Assembly (NCBI GenBank): GCA_001767695.1
Contig: MELR01000021.1
Location: forward strand, 45,722-95,726
Origin: Actinobacteria bacterium RBG_16_68_21
Lineage (GTDB): Bacteria > Actinomycetota > Acidimicrobiia > Spongiisociales > UBA11373
Direction of reading: 5' to 3'
DNA: 50,005 nucleotides
In this document: positions 24,642 to 33,959 of the stretch, in pieces
Numbering within the stretch: position 1 is the first letter of the stretch
Layout of the letters: every line of letters begins with the position of its first letter
Made by a program: the position numbers and the translations under genes
The notes under the pieces: model-generated
What the model was told of the DNA's origin: nothing
The model's database searches: none
Seen by the model: only the letters and a program-made list of their open reading frames with translations

Positions 24642-26126
24642 ATGAACCTCGAGCGAGAGATCAAGCTGGCGGTGCCGGCCGGGTTCCGGCTTCCCGAGTC
24701 CTATTTGGGTGGCGTGGTTGCCCGATCGGTCGACACGCAGCGTTACGCCACGGTCTACTTCGACACGCCCGATCTCCGCCTGGTCCGCTGGGACTGCAGC
24801 CTGCGCCACCGCGAGGGCCAGGGCTGGACCCTCAAATTGCCCGCCGATCGCTCGAGCGACGTGTTGACGCGGCGAGAACTGGAGTTCGCCGGTGAGCCGC
24901 CTCGGCCGCCAACCGAGGCGGTGGATCTGATACGGGCCTTCGTGCGGACCGCCGACCTCTCTCCAGTGGCGCGACTGGGAACTCACCGCGCCATCGTCGA
25001 ACTCGAAACCGAGGATGGCAAGCCACTGGCAACCATCACCGAAGACGCGGTCTCGGTGATGGACGGCAGCCGGGTGACTTCCCGGTTCCGGGAACTGGAG
25101 TTGGAGCTCGCCCCAAACGCGTCCGTCGAGATCCTGGCTCCGCTCGTTGCCGTATTGCGCGCTGCGGGCGCCGGACCGGTCGACAACATTCCCAAGCTGG
25201 CGCGCGTCCTCGGGCTCCTCGCTCAGGAGTCCGAGATCGCCCTTCCCCAACTCGGTCCCGACTCCACGATTCGAGACCTGGTCTGTTCCGCCCTGGGCCG
25301 GTCCGTGATCAGGCTGTTCCGCCACGACCCGGGCGTCCGCCTCGGTGACGACCCCGCGGACGTCCATCAGGCGCGGGTAGCCACGAGGCGATTGCGCTCG
25401 GATCTCCGTTCATTCCGTGCAGAGCTCGACCCGACCTGGGCAGCGCCGCTGCAGGAGGAGCTTCGCTGGATCGGGGGGGAACTCGGCGCGGTGCGCGATG
25501 CCGAGGTGCTGCGCGACCGGCTGCGAGCACACTCCGCCGTTCTGCCGGAACGAGACCGAAGCAGTGCCGAAGGTTTCGTCGCTCGTATGGAAGCGGCACG
25601 CGCCGTGGCGCGCGACGGCCTCATGATCGCCATGCGCCACCCTCGCTACCTGACATTGCTCGATCGGCTCATCGAGGCGACGGGGTCGCCCGGCGTCCTC
25701 GACGAGGTCGCTCTTCTCCCCGCAACCCAAACGCTGGGACGACTGGTCAAGGGCCCGTGGTCTCAATTGCGCTCGGCGATCGAGCGGGCGGTCGCCGACC
25801 CCACCGATCCCGTGCTGCTACATGCGGCTCGCATCCGCGCCAAGAGGGTCCGCTACACGTCCGAGGCACTCGCCCCGATCTTCGGCGATGTGGCGCAGCG
25901 GTTCGCCGCCGCCGCCGGGAAACTCCAGGACGTGCTGGGCGAACACCAGGATGCGGTGACCGCCGCAGACTGGCTGAGCGCCGAGGCCTCCTCTTCGGGT
26001 GCCACTGGCGCGCTCGCCGCCGGGGAGTTGGCGGTGCTCGAAGCGAAGGCGGCAGCGGCGGCCCGGGCCGAGTGGCCGGCCGCCTGGAAGGCGCTGGCCG
26101 ACAAGCGGCTACGGTTCTGGAATTGA
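24642..26126 (+). CDS. CYTH-CHAD domain protein, polyphosphate-related
   Basis: 494 residues. The N-terminal CYTH domain starts with the ExExK-like signature NLEREIKLAV and has the beta-barrel charged pattern of triphosphate-binding enzymes (LRHREGQGWTLKLP, ELELELAP). From residue 210 a CHAD domain follows, with paired helices carrying conserved His/Arg/Lys (VHQARVATRRLRSDLRSF; HAARIRAKRVRYTSEAL). CHAD domains bind inorganic polyphosphate. The start is ATG 24642 with GGAGGAG upstream. The next gene is a Ppx/GppA enzyme, so the two form a polyphosphate unit. Confidence 0.92.
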   Translation: MNLEREIKLAVPAGFRLPESYLGGVVARSVDTQRYATVYFDTPDLRLVRWDCSLRHREGQGWTLKLPADRSSDVLTRRELEFAGEPPRPPTEAVDLIRAFVRTADLSPVARLGTHRAIVELETEDGKPLATITEDAVSVMDGSRVTSRFRELELELAPNASVEILAPLVAVLRAAGAGPVDNIPKLARVLGLLAQESEIALPQLGPDSTIRDLVCSALGRSVIRLFRHDPGVRLGDDPADVHQARVATRRLRSDLRSFRAELDPTWAAPLQEELRWIGGELGAVRDAEVLRDRLRAHSAVLPERDRSSAEGFVARMEAARAVARDGLMIAMRHPRYLTLLDRLIEATGSPGVLDEVALLPATQTLGRLVKGPWSQLRSAIERAVADPTDPVLLHAARIRAKRVRYTSEALAPIFGDVAQRFAAAAGKLQDVLGEHQDAVTAADWLSAEASSSGATGALAAGELAVLEAKAAAAARAEWPAAWKALADKRLRFWN

Positions 26127-26217
26127 GCTGGAGGGGCTCGCTTCCGGGGCCGGAGACGGCTCGCCGTCATCCCCTGACCTGTCCGGCGATGCAGTCCGTG
26201 CTCCGGGCGTCTCCCCG

Positions 26218-27792
26218 ATGACCGACCGACGTCGCCGTCCCGGGGCACCCGACGTGCGCACCGCGGTTCTCGACCTGGGCAGCACCACATTCCAGCTGCT
26301 CGTGGCCGATGCCGATCCCGAAGGCGGCCTCACGCCCATCCTCCGGGACCGGGTCGTCCTCAATCTCGGGCTGGTGCTGGCGAACCACGGCCGCATCCCG
26401 CAGCCCGAGGCCCAGCGGGCTGCGGACACTGCTCGCCGGTTGCGCGATGTGGCGGTACGAGCCGGGGCCGACCGGTTCGTAGTGCTGGCGACCAGCGCTC
26501 TCCGCGACAGTCACAACCGTGGGGAGCTCACGGTGCTGCTCGAAGAAGCCGTCGGTCTGCCCGTGCAGTTCATCGACGGCCGCGAGGAGGCCCGCCTCAC
26601 CCTCCTCGGAGTGACCGCCAGCGTCGCCGTCGACGGCGGACCAACGCTGCTCCTCGACCTGGGTGGCGGCAGCCTGGAGGTGGCGCTCACCGACGACACC
26701 GGCCTGCGGTGGGGGCGCAGCGTCCCGGTAGGAGCGGGAAGGCTCACCGGCATGCTTGCCGGTTCCGATCCCCCGACCCGGGAGGAACGCAAGGCGGTTC
26801 AGGCGGCGGTGAAGGAGGCGGTGTCGCCGTTCGTCGCCGACATCAGAGACTTCTCACCGGCGCGCTGCATCGCCAGTGGGGGAACGGCCGGCGCCCTGGC
26901 GAGGCTGCTCGCCGCGAGGCGCTGGGCGATCCCGCCGGCCTCACTGAACCAGTACTCCTTTCCGGTGGCAGATCTGCGCGCCCTCACCCGCCGCCTTGAC
27001 TCGATGACCCTCAAGCAGCGACTGCAGTTGCCGGGCATCGACGAACGGCGGGCGGACCTGCTGCCGGTGGGTGGATGGGTCCTCACCACCGCGGCGGCAA
27101 CCCTCGACGTGGAAGAACTGGTCCACTCGGAATGGGGTTTTCGAGAGGGCGCGGTTCTCGACGCCCTGGGAATTCGCCAAGACACCGCCCCGAGCTTTAC
27201 GGACCTGCGACGGCGCTCGGTGGACCGCCTGGTGCGCATGTGGGGCGAGGATCCGCGCTACCTCGACCTTGTGGCGGCGGTGGCCGAGACCCTCTTCGAC
27301 GGGACCCGCGAGTTGCACGGTCTCGGAGTCCGCGAGCGGGAGTGGCTGGGGCACGCCGCTCGCCTCCACACCATCGGGAGCCGGATCTCCCCGGCACGCC
27401 TGCACAAACACGGGGCGTACCTGGTCGAGCACGGCGGGCTGCGCGGCTTCTCGCCGGAGGAGATCGCCATCCTCGCCTCCGTTGTCCGCTTCCAACGGGG
27501 GAAGGATCCCCGACCGGTGTACGCCCCCTATTCCGGTCTGCCGGCCGGGATCAAACGGACCTGCGTCGTTCTCGTGGGGATCTTCCGCATCGCCCACGCC
27601 ATCGCCCGGGGTCCCGAAGACGAGGGCCTGGTCGTCACGACGAAGCTTCGTGAGAAGGGACCACGGATTCGAGTTGCCGGCTCCTCGAACCCGGAAGCGG
27701 TGCTGGTGGAGGCCGCCGAGGCGAGTGGCCTGCTCGAGCGGACTCTCGAAGCGGCCATCGCGGTGGAGACGACCGTGAGCGGTACCTCCTAG
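26218..27792 (+). CDS. Ppx/GppA-family exopolyphosphatase
   Basis: 524 residues. The actin-like ATPase fold is shown by AVLDLGSTTFQLLVADADPE, the GREEARLTLLGV segment, LLLDLGGGSLEVALTDD and CIASGGTAGALARLLA. The C-terminal half (from residue 330) has an HD-like helical region (GHAARLHTIGSRIS, HKHGAYLVEHGG), as in the long Ppx proteins. It should hydrolyse polyphosphate chains or pppGpp. The start ATG 26218 was chosen for the family N-terminus. It follows the CYTH-CHAD gene by 91 bases, probably in one operon. Confidence 0.9.
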   Translation: MTDRRRRPGAPDVRTAVLDLGSTTFQLLVADADPEGGLTPILRDRVVLNLGLVLANHGRIPQPEAQRAADTARRLRDVAVRAGADRFVVLATSALRDSHNRGELTVLLEEAVGLPVQFIDGREEARLTLLGVTASVAVDGGPTLLLDLGGGSLEVALTDDTGLRWGRSVPVGAGRLTGMLAGSDPPTREERKAVQAAVKEAVSPFVADIRDFSPARCIASGGTAGALARLLAARRWAIPPASLNQYSFPVADLRALTRRLDSMTLKQRLQLPGIDERRADLLPVGGWVLTTAAATLDVEELVHSEWGFREGAVLDALGIRQDTAPSFTDLRRRSVDRLVRMWGEDPRYLDLVAAVAETLFDGTRELHGLGVREREWLGHAARLHTIGSRISPARLHKHGAYLVEHGGLRGFSPEEIAILASVVRFQRGKDPRPVYAPYSGLPAGIKRTCVVLVGIFRIAHAIARGPEDEGLVVTTKLREKGPRIRVAGSSNPEAVLVEAAEASGLLERTLEAAIAVETTVSGTS

Positions 27793-27884
27793 CCGGGACG
27801 GCACGTCCGGTCGGCGACCAGGTCCTCTGCTCTTCGCCCTCCCGCCGGCTTCGGCCCGATCCGGCGGCGGATTCGATGCCGCCG

Positions 27885-28290
27885 CCAACCAACCGACCCC
27901 GGAACTCCCCCGCCGACCGCACGAACAGCACCGAGGGCAGCTGCTCGGTCATCTCTTCGAGGCGCGCCGCGTAGGTGATTTCGTGGCCCGGGACGAGGGC
28001 CTGTAGGCCGAGCAAGACGACGTCGCCGTCTCCCGACTCCCTCCTGATCAGAGCACCGAGGCGCCTTCCGGTTTGCGCTTCACCGTGGTCGCGGCACGGA
28101 TTCGGGCGGATCGCACCACCCGATCGAGGAGACGAGTGTTGCGCTCCGGCATGTCGGACGTGGCGATGCTCTTCACCGAGATGACCGCGTCCCGCCAATC
28201 CGGGTTTGAGTGACAGCAGATGGGCGAACAGCACCAGCATGTCCCCATTGCTCTGCAGGCCACCCCACCACACGTCGGTGCGGCGCCTGG
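27885..28290 (-). pseudogene. Decayed C-terminal domain of an APC/cation-chloride-type permease
   Basis: Read on the minus strand, three adjacent frame pieces follow one family: TDVWWGGLQSNGDMLVLFAH, then NPDWRDAVISVKSIATSDMP with RNTRLLDRVV, then GDGDVVLLGLQALVPGHEIT with LPSVLFVRSAGEF. This is the soluble tail found after the membrane part of amino acid/cation-chloride permeases. At least two frameshifts break it and the membrane domain is gone. It lies between Ppx and an unknown gene. No mobile-element sequence is visible at its edges. Confidence 0.66.
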
Positions 28291-28354
28291 GCGCGGCGTT
28301 CCGCCTTGTCGCTCTGCGCTCCCGGCTCGCGCCGTCGCCGGCGGCCTCGGCGGT

Positions 28355-28810
28355 TCAGGAAGACCGAATCTCGCCGGCGGGCGGACCGTCGGTCTCCCGA
28401 CGCGTCAACTCCTCATGCAGCGCCTCGGAGGAATACCCCAGCAGCAGCGGATCCCAGGGCCGGGTCCCCGGGGCGATCGGCGTGTCGCGCTCCAGCAGTT
28501 CTGCCACCACGTCCCGCAAGGTGCGCGCCCAGGCGCGCCCCGCCGCCGAGGCGTGCATGCTCAGCGTTCCGTCGGTATTGGCGAGATACACCCGGGCCTC
28601 CGGGTGAGGATTTCCCCGCGACCCGCTCTCCCCGTAGACCAGGATCACACAGGGTGCCACCACGTCCTGGATGCCTCCGGTGGCGATGAAGTCACCCTCA
28701 TAGGCCCACCCGCCGCCCTGGTTGGCGTCGACCGCATGAACGACCTTCGCCCAGTTCTTCAAGCGGGCATCGCCGACCAGCGGAACCTCGATGGCAATCG
28801 GCACCCCCAT
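28355..28810 (-). CDS. Hypothetical protein, 151 residues
   Basis: From ATG 28810 the protein opens MGVPIAIEVPLVGDARLKNW and carries a strand-rich core with HASAAGRAWARTLRDVVAEL and a conserved-looking end PWDPLLLGYSSEALHEELTR. No signal peptide, membrane helix or catalytic motif is recognised. A GTG nine bases upstream (28819) is an alternative start. It follows the coiled-coil-like gene at 28845-29234 on the same strand, 34 bases away, and is probably co-transcribed. The codon pattern is coding-like throughout. Confidence 0.68.
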   Translation of the reverse strand: MGVPIAIEVPLVGDARLKNWAKVVHAVDANQGGGWAYEGDFIATGGIQDVVAPCVILVYGESGSRGNPHPEARVYLANTDGTLSMHASAAGRAWARTLRDVVAELLERDTPIAPGTRPWDPLLLGYSSEALHEELTRRETDGPPAGEIRSS

Positions 28811-28844
28811 GGCCGTCACCGTACCGGGTGGGAATGGGAGCGAC

Positions 28845-29234
28845 TCACCCGGCCCGGCTGATGCCGGCCTGGCGCAGCATCGCCGCCGGGACACCTGCCT
28901 CGCGCCATGCCGTGTATGAGATTCCCTTGCGGCTCGAGTAGGACTTGGCGTACTTGACAAAACCCGTCTCCAACTCGGCCATGTCTGCCACCGACTCGGC
29001 CCTGGCCAGGAGCTGTTCCGCCTCGATCCGGGACTGGCGCAAATCGACCGCCTTCAGCGGGTCGGATTCGGCGGCGATCTTTGCTCCGAGATCACTGATG
29101 CGCTTCTCGAGCGTCACCGGCGTGACCGGTCGGCCGGGGCGGCGGTTGCCCAGAGCCTGCAGATAGAGTTTGATCGCTCGCGATTCCCGGCGGCCCTGCG
29201 CCAGGGCTGCCTTGTGCTGGGCGGACATTGCCAT
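28845..29234 (-). CDS. Hypothetical basic helical protein, 129 residues
   Basis: Residues 1-35 are basic (KAALAQGRRESRAIKLYLQA), residues 40-95 form a long predicted helix with heptad-like Leu/Ile (LEKRISDLGAKIAAESD, RQSRIEAEQLLARAES), and the end is YSSRKGISYTAWREAGVPAA then MLRQAGISRAG. The WREAGV...LRxAGI ending looks like a small DNA- or RNA-binding helix pair, and I recall similar endings in unannotated actinobacterial proteins. The charge and coiled coil suggest a nucleoid-type protein, but this is only inference. Upstream gene of a two-gene unit with 28355-28810. Confidence 0.7.
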   Translation of the reverse strand: MAMSAQHKAALAQGRRESRAIKLYLQALGNRRPGRPVTPVTLEKRISDLGAKIAAESDPLKAVDLRQSRIEAEQLLARAESVADMAELETGFVKYAKSYSSRKGISYTAWREAGVPAAMLRQAGISRAG

Positions 29235-29571
29235 GGGGGATTCCCTTCGAATGCGATCGGCGTTCTCGATCCGTATGGTAAGGAACTGCGCCCGCCAGCA
29301 CCAGATAGGCGGTCAATGGAGCCGGCTTTCCTTGGCCGATATGGATTGCCGATACCGCCCGGATCTCCCCAATTAGCGCGGGCGTTTCCCACGGTGGCTC
29401 GGAGCTGCCGCCCGGGACGCCGCAACCCCGATCGGATGATCCCGAGCCGTTGGCTACCCCGTCGAGTGGCCCGTCGTCGTCGGTGCAATCGACCCCTTGG
29501 GGTATTCCGGCCCTATCGTCGATCGTCGATAGGCCCAGAATCAGTCGTGGATGGAAAGGAGGGGGCTCGAC
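29235..29571. other. Divergent intergenic region, no gene seen
   Basis: 337 bases between the divergent genes at 29234 and 29572. It must hold both promoters, but I cannot assign -10/-35 boxes with confidence. GAAAGGAGGGGG at 29553-29564 is the ribosome site of the plus-strand gene. Confidence 0.5.
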
Positions 29572-29979
29572 ATGCACGAGCAAGACAAAGGCGCCATCCT
29601 CATCGACGTCACCGACACGGGGGACGTCGCCTTCGATCGCAACCTACTGTCCGGATTCGGACATCCGGTGATGGTGTGCCACGGTCCGCAGGAGTCGGAG
29701 TGCCCGCTGCTCACCGGTGATCAGTGCGACCTCGTGGACCGGGCCCACGGGGTCATGTTCGAACTCGACCTCGACCTCCCCGCCCACCGGGCGATCTTCC
29801 GCCGCTATCAGGAGATCCTCGCCGAGGACATCCCGATCCGCGCCGTGGTCAAGCCCGGCCAAGAGACGACCTACGCCGAGCTGCTGCAGCGGGTCCAGGT
29901 GTGGACCAAGCAGCCGGACGCGGCCGAGCTCGACGCCTTCGCCGCCGGTGTCGAGGCCTACGATCGGATCGTCGAGTAG
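29572..29979 (+). CDS. Hypothetical protein with three-Cys segment, 135 residues
   Basis: The ATG at 29572 is preceded by a very strong GGAGGGGG site. The first half contains HPVMVCHGPQESECPLLTGD then QCDLVDRAHGVMFELDLD, with three closely spaced cysteines that could bind a metal or form a disulfide. The second half is helical (HRAIFRRYQEILAEDIPIRA, ELLQRVQVWTKQP). No known domain is recognised. It stands alone, 160 bases before the cytochrome operon, and may be unrelated to it. Confidence 0.72.
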   Translation: MHEQDKGAILIDVTDTGDVAFDRNLLSGFGHPVMVCHGPQESECPLLTGDQCDLVDRAHGVMFELDLDLPAHRAIFRRYQEILAEDIPIRAVVKPGQETTYAELLQRVQVWTKQPDAAELDAFAAGVEAYDRIVE

Positions 29980-30141
29980 TCGGGTCAGTCGAGTCGCGGG
30001 GCATCTCTCCGCGTTCGCCGCGCGCCCCCGGGGCCTTCGTCCCATGATCAGGGGACTCCGCCCGACGGCGCGCCGGACGCGACTCGTTAGCATCCCCCAA
30101 ATCGGCGGGGCACCGGGCTCAGGAAAGGGAGAGGTAACCCC

Positions 30142-30897
30142 ATGAGGAGAGCAGCGACCAGGGCCGGCGTGATCGCCATTGTCGGCCTGGCCCTCGGGTT
30201 CGTGTCCGCCGGCGCCTCCTTCGCCCAAACCGACCAGCCCTCCGACCAGGTGGTCGCCGAGGGCCGAGTGGTGTTCGAGGCCAGCTGCATCGCCTGCCAC
30301 CAGGTCGACGGCGCCGGGCTCGCCGGGGTCTTCCCTCCTCTTGCCGGGAACGACCACGTCTTCGACAGCGCGTACGTCGCCGACGTGCTCGCCAACGGCC
30401 TCACCGGGGAACTCGTGGTCAATGGGACCACCTACAACAGCGTGATGCCGGCGTTTGCCGCACTCACCCCCGATCAGGTGACCTCGGTCACCGCCTACCT
30501 CCAATTCGGGCTCAACGGCGCCACAACACCGACCACGGTCGTCGCCGGAGGCCCCACCGGTGAGGGCGAATCCGGCTCGCTGCCCAGGACGCTTCTCTAC
30601 CTCGCCGCCACCCTGGCGTTCCTCGCCGCCGCGGTCCTTCTTTTCGGTCCCCTGGCGGTCGCCCGGCGCGCCGACGGCGGCTCGTTCGGCGCAGGCCAGG
30701 TGTGGGTGAAGACCCTGGTCATCTTCGGGTTCTTCCTGGTGTTCACAGTGATGCTGCCCTCGCTACTGATCAAGTGGAGTGCCCTGTCTTCTCTGCCCAG
30801 CCTGGCGCGCGATCTCATCGGCACCGCCGTGTGGTTCATCGCCCTCGGTGGCGGCATGTACCTGTTGCGGCGCGCCCAGAAGAGCAGAGTCGTCTGA
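30142..30897 (+). CDS. Cytochrome c with C-terminal membrane segments (bc operon)
   Basis: 251 residues. A signal peptide (cleavage near ASFAQ) leads into a cytochrome c domain with CIACH (residues 51-55) and probable Met ligand in NSVMPAFAALTPDQV. After a Gly/Thr-rich linker come three hydrophobic segments (about 152-175, 193-212, 228-244). The fusion of a soluble heme domain to several helices is unusual and suggests a built-in membrane subunit. It is the first gene of a six-gene operon and its stop overlaps the next start (TGATG). Confidence 0.85.
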   Translation: MRRAATRAGVIAIVGLALGFVSAGASFAQTDQPSDQVVAEGRVVFEASCIACHQVDGAGLAGVFPPLAGNDHVFDSAYVADVLANGLTGELVVNGTTYNSVMPAFAALTPDQVTSVTAYLQFGLNGATTPTTVVAGGPTGEGESGSLPRTLLYLAATLAFLAAAVLLFGPLAVARRADGGSFGAGQVWVKTLVIFGFFLVFTVMLPSLLIKWSALSSLPSLARDLIGTAVWFIALGGGMYLLRRAQKSRVV

Positions 30898-32714
30898 TGC
30901 AGGCGCTGCGCTTCTACGACGAGAACATTCCCTGCCTCGCCGCCTGTCCGGTGCACACCAATGCCGGGGCATACGTTGCCGCCATCGCCGACGGAGACGA
31001 CCTCACCGCCTACCTGACCGCCCGTCTCCCCAACCCGTTCGCCTCGGTCTGTGGCCGGGTGTGCGCCGCGCCCTGCGAGACGGCCTGCCGCCGGGGCGAG
31101 ATCGACCAACCGATCGCCATCCGGGCCCTGAAGCGGTTCGTCACCCAGAAGTACGGGGTCGAAGCCGGTGGCGACGCCTGGCGCACGGTGGCGGCACCCT
31201 CGGGGCCGGATCGTGATCAGAGCGTCGGGATCATCGGGGGCGGGCCGGCCGGTATGTCGTGCGCCCATGACTTGCGGCGGCTGGGCTATCAGGTTTCGGT
31301 GTACGAGGCGACCGGTCAGCTCGGCGGGATGATGAAGCTGGGTATCCCCGAGTACCGCCTCGACCGCAGCCTCCTCCAGGCCGAGTTGGACTCGATCGTC
31401 TCGCTCGGGGTCGACGTCCACCTCAACACCCGGCTGGGTCGGGACATCACCTTCGAGGAGATCCGCTCCCGCCACGACGCGGTGTTCGTCGCCATCGGCG
31501 CCTCGCTCGGCCGGGGCCTGGACATCGAGGGGCATGAGGCCGACGGCGTGCTCAAGGCGATCGAGTTCCTCATCAACGCCAACCAGGGTTTCGAGGTGGA
31601 GGTCGGTGACAGGGTCGTCGTCATCGGCGGCGGCGACGTCGCCATGGATGCCGCCCGCACCGCCCTGCGGCGAGAGGCCTACGGCGTGGAGACCAACGGC
31701 GAAAACAACGGCGGCATCAGCGGGAGCACCCAGGAGGCGGTGGAGGAGGAGCGCTCCGCTCTTACCGAGGCGCTCGACGTGGCGAGGACCGCCAGCCGGG
31801 CCGGGGCGACCGATGTCACGGTGATCTCGCTGGAATCCGAGGAGGAGATGCCCGCCTCCCCGTTCGAGCTCGAGGAGGCCCGGGCCGAGGACATCAAGTT
31901 CGTCCACCGCCGCGGGCCGGCTCGCATCCTCACCGAGAACGGCAAGGTGGTCGGGCTGGAAACCGTCAAGGTGACCTCGGTCTTCGACGAGAACGGGCGC
32001 TTCGCTCCCACTTTCGACTCCTCGGACGTCATCGGATACGAGGCGGATACGGTGATTCTCGCCATCGGCCAGGCCATCGACGTCGAAGCGCTGGGACCCA
32101 CGGGTCCAGCGATCTCGCCCCGGAAGACGGTTTCCGTGGAAGCCGACATGGGCACCTCCATCGACGGGGTTTGGGCGGGCGGCGACGCCGCTCATGGGCC
32201 GCGCACCCTGATCGAGGCGATCGCCGACGGCCGGAAGGTCGCCGCGGCGATCCACCAACACTTCACCGGCGAGGTGCCCGCCGAGGTCGACGGCCAACTG
32301 GTCGAGCTCGAGCAGTTCCATCGCCTCACCGACACCTACGACCGGGTGGAGCGACTCGCGGTGCCCACGATCTCCACGGACCGCCGCATCGGCCTCGCCG
32401 AGGTGGAGAGCGGGTTCACCGAGCAGCAGGCGCGGTGTGAGGCGGCCCGCTGCCTGCGGTGCTTCGCCAATATCGAGCTCGACATCGACAAGTGTGTGTT
32501 GTGCGCGCTGTGCGCCGATGTGTGCCCGCTGGATCTGATATCGCTCGTTCCGGCAGAGGAGGTTCAGCCGGGTGCTTTGGGGAGCACCGCCCTCATGCTC
32601 GACGAGAGCGCATGCATTCGCTGTGGACTGTGCATCGAACGGTGTCCTCCCAAGGCGCTGTCGATGGCCGTCTGGACCGGAGTTGGAGTGCCGGAGATAG
32701 GAGTGCCGGTGTGA
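30897..32714 (+). CDS. GltD-like FAD/NAD(P) oxidoreductase with ferredoxin clusters
   Basis: 605 residues. The N-terminal cluster domain has CLAACPVHTNAGAY and CGRVCAAPCETACRRG, as in glutamate synthase small subunits and NfnB-like proteins. FAD and NAD(P) Rossmann motifs follow (VGIIGGGPAGMSCAHDLRRL; VVVIGGGDVAMDAARTAL) with IDGVWAGGDAAHGPRTLIEA. The C-terminus holds two [4Fe-4S] ferredoxin motifs (CVLCALCADVCPLDLI; CIRCGLCIERCPPKAL). There is no glutamate synthase large subunit nearby. Its place between cytochrome c and cytochrome b genes, with overlapping ends, implies that it feeds electrons from NAD(P)H or ferredoxin into the bc complex, possibly by bifurcation. Confidence 0.9.
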   Translation: MQALRFYDENIPCLAACPVHTNAGAYVAAIADGDDLTAYLTARLPNPFASVCGRVCAAPCETACRRGEIDQPIAIRALKRFVTQKYGVEAGGDAWRTVAAPSGPDRDQSVGIIGGGPAGMSCAHDLRRLGYQVSVYEATGQLGGMMKLGIPEYRLDRSLLQAELDSIVSLGVDVHLNTRLGRDITFEEIRSRHDAVFVAIGASLGRGLDIEGHEADGVLKAIEFLINANQGFEVEVGDRVVVIGGGDVAMDAARTALRREAYGVETNGENNGGISGSTQEAVEEERSALTEALDVARTASRAGATDVTVISLESEEEMPASPFELEEARAEDIKFVHRRGPARILTENGKVVGLETVKVTSVFDENGRFAPTFDSSDVIGYEADTVILAIGQAIDVEALGPTGPAISPRKTVSVEADMGTSIDGVWAGGDAAHGPRTLIEAIADGRKVAAAIHQHFTGEVPAEVDGQLVELEQFHRLTDTYDRVERLAVPTISTDRRIGLAEVESGFTEQQARCEAARCLRCFANIELDIDKCVLCALCADVCPLDLISLVPAEEVQPGALGSTALMLDESACIRCGLCIERCPPKALSMAVWTGVGVPEIGVPV

Positions 32715-33445
32715 AAGTCATGGACCGCATGAGACAGTCGACCATCGGGAGATCGATGTTCCGGGTCCCCGACCGGGTGACCGAGCGCGACCGCGCCGCC
32801 GGGCACTGGGCGAACTTCCTGCTCCACCTGTATCCGGTGAAGGTGCGCCGCAAGGAACTGACCTTTGGCTACTCGGCCTTCCTCGGAGTGTCCTCGCTGG
32901 TGCTGTTCGTGTCGCTGGTGGTCTCCGGGGTGTACCTGATGTTCTTCTACGTCCCCTCCCCAGGCAATGCCTACGGCGACATCCAGAACATCCAGACCAG
33001 CGTGGCTTTCGGTCAGTACGTTCGCAACGTCCACCGATGGGCGGCGCACCTGATGGTGATCGCGGTGGCCGCCCACATGGCCAAGGTGTTCTACCGGGGC
33101 GCCTACAAGCCGCCCAAGGAGTTCAACTGGGTGCTCGGCGTGATCCTGCTGGTGCTGACCCTGCTCCTCTCCTTCACCGGGTACCTGCTCCCCTGGGACC
33201 AGCTGGCCTACTGGGCGGTCACGGTGGGAACGTCGATGGCCGGCTACGTCCCGCTGATCGGCGACTCGGTGAAACAGATCCTGCTCGGAGGGCCGACGGT
33301 CGGATCGACCACATTGCTCCGCTTCTACGTGTTGCACGTCGCCGTCCTGCCGTTGTTGCTCACCGGCGTGCTGGCATTCCACCTGTGGAGATGGCGGAAG
33401 GACTCGATGTTGCAGATGGACCAGCAAGGAGGATCCGATGTCTGA
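32711..33445 (+). CDS. Cytochrome b, N-terminal (b6-type) subunit
   Basis: 244 residues with four main hydrophobic helices. Heme-ligand histidines are seen in VHRWAAHLMVIAVAAHMAKV (first pair, 13 residues apart) and HVAVLPLLLTGVLAFHLWRW (second pair, 14 residues apart). The 14-residue spacing of the second pair is the b6f-type pattern; mitochondrial-type cytochrome b has 13. GYLLPWDQLAYWAVTVGTSM is the usual quinone-site helix. The GTG start (32711) overlaps the stop of the FAD subunit; ATG 32720 is an alternative. Subunit IV follows as a separate gene, so this is a split cytochrome b. Confidence 0.93.
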   Translation: MKVMDRMRQSTIGRSMFRVPDRVTERDRAAGHWANFLLHLYPVKVRRKELTFGYSAFLGVSSLVLFVSLVVSGVYLMFFYVPSPGNAYGDIQNIQTSVAFGQYVRNVHRWAAHLMVIAVAAHMAKVFYRGAYKPPKEFNWVLGVILLVLTLLLSFTGYLLPWDQLAYWAVTVGTSMAGYVPLIGDSVKQILLGGPTVGSTTLLRFYVLHVAVLPLLLTGVLAFHLWRWRKDSMLQMDQQGGSDV

Positions 33446-33959
33446 CCAGGATCCGACCATCGTCGCGGGACAGCGGCTCCTCGGAGTCGTCCCCGGGAAG
33501 CCGGCGGTCGGGGACCGCAAGGAGTTGAAGGAGGAAGACCCGGTCATGGTGTGGCCGCACCTGCTGGTGCGCCACGCGGTGGCGGCCCTGGTCGTGCTGT
33601 TCATCGTCCTGTTGCTCGGATTGGCCTTCGACGCCCCGCTGCGGGCGATCGCCGACCCGACCAACACCCCGAATCCGGAGAAGGCCCCCTGGTACTTCGC
33701 CGCGCTGCAGGAGCTGCTCTCCCACTTCCATCCGCTGGTCGCCGGGGTGCTGGTCCCCACCGCGATCATCCTCGGTCTCGCCGCACTCCCTTACATTGAC
33801 CGCAACCCGGTCATCAGTCCCCGGGCCCGCAGGGTGGCGCGCACCACATTCACCGTGTTCCTGGTGGTGTGGATCGCGTTGACACTCGTCGGGTTCGCCT
33901 TCCGAGGCGCCAACTGGGGATGGGTGTGGCCGTGGCAGGAATGGCATGGTGAACTATGA
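33438..33959 (+). CDS. Cytochrome b C-terminal subunit (subunit IV-like)
   Basis: 173 residues with three hydrophobic helices. The quinol-site motif PEWY of classical cytochromes appears as EKAPWYFAALQELL, a variant seen in Gram-positive and deltaproteobacterial bc complexes. The N-terminus is hydrophilic (residues 1-45). The start overlaps the cytochrome b6 gene by eight bases and the end overlaps the Rieske start by four. Together with the preceding gene it forms the complete cytochrome b. Confidence 0.9.
   Translation: MSDQDPTIVAGQRLLGVVPGKPAVGDRKELKEEDPVMVWPHLLVRHAVAALVVLFIVLLLGLAFDAPLRAIADPTNTPNPEKAPWYFAALQELLSHFHPLVAGVLVPTAIILGLAALPYIDRNPVISPRARRVARTTFTVFLVVWIALTLVGFAFRGANWGWVWPWQEWHGEL

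Noticed and set aside
30597-32321. Long open frame (574 codons) opposite the FAD oxidoreductase gene
   Set aside because: It is antisense to clear Rossmann and cluster motifs and has biased composition without domains.
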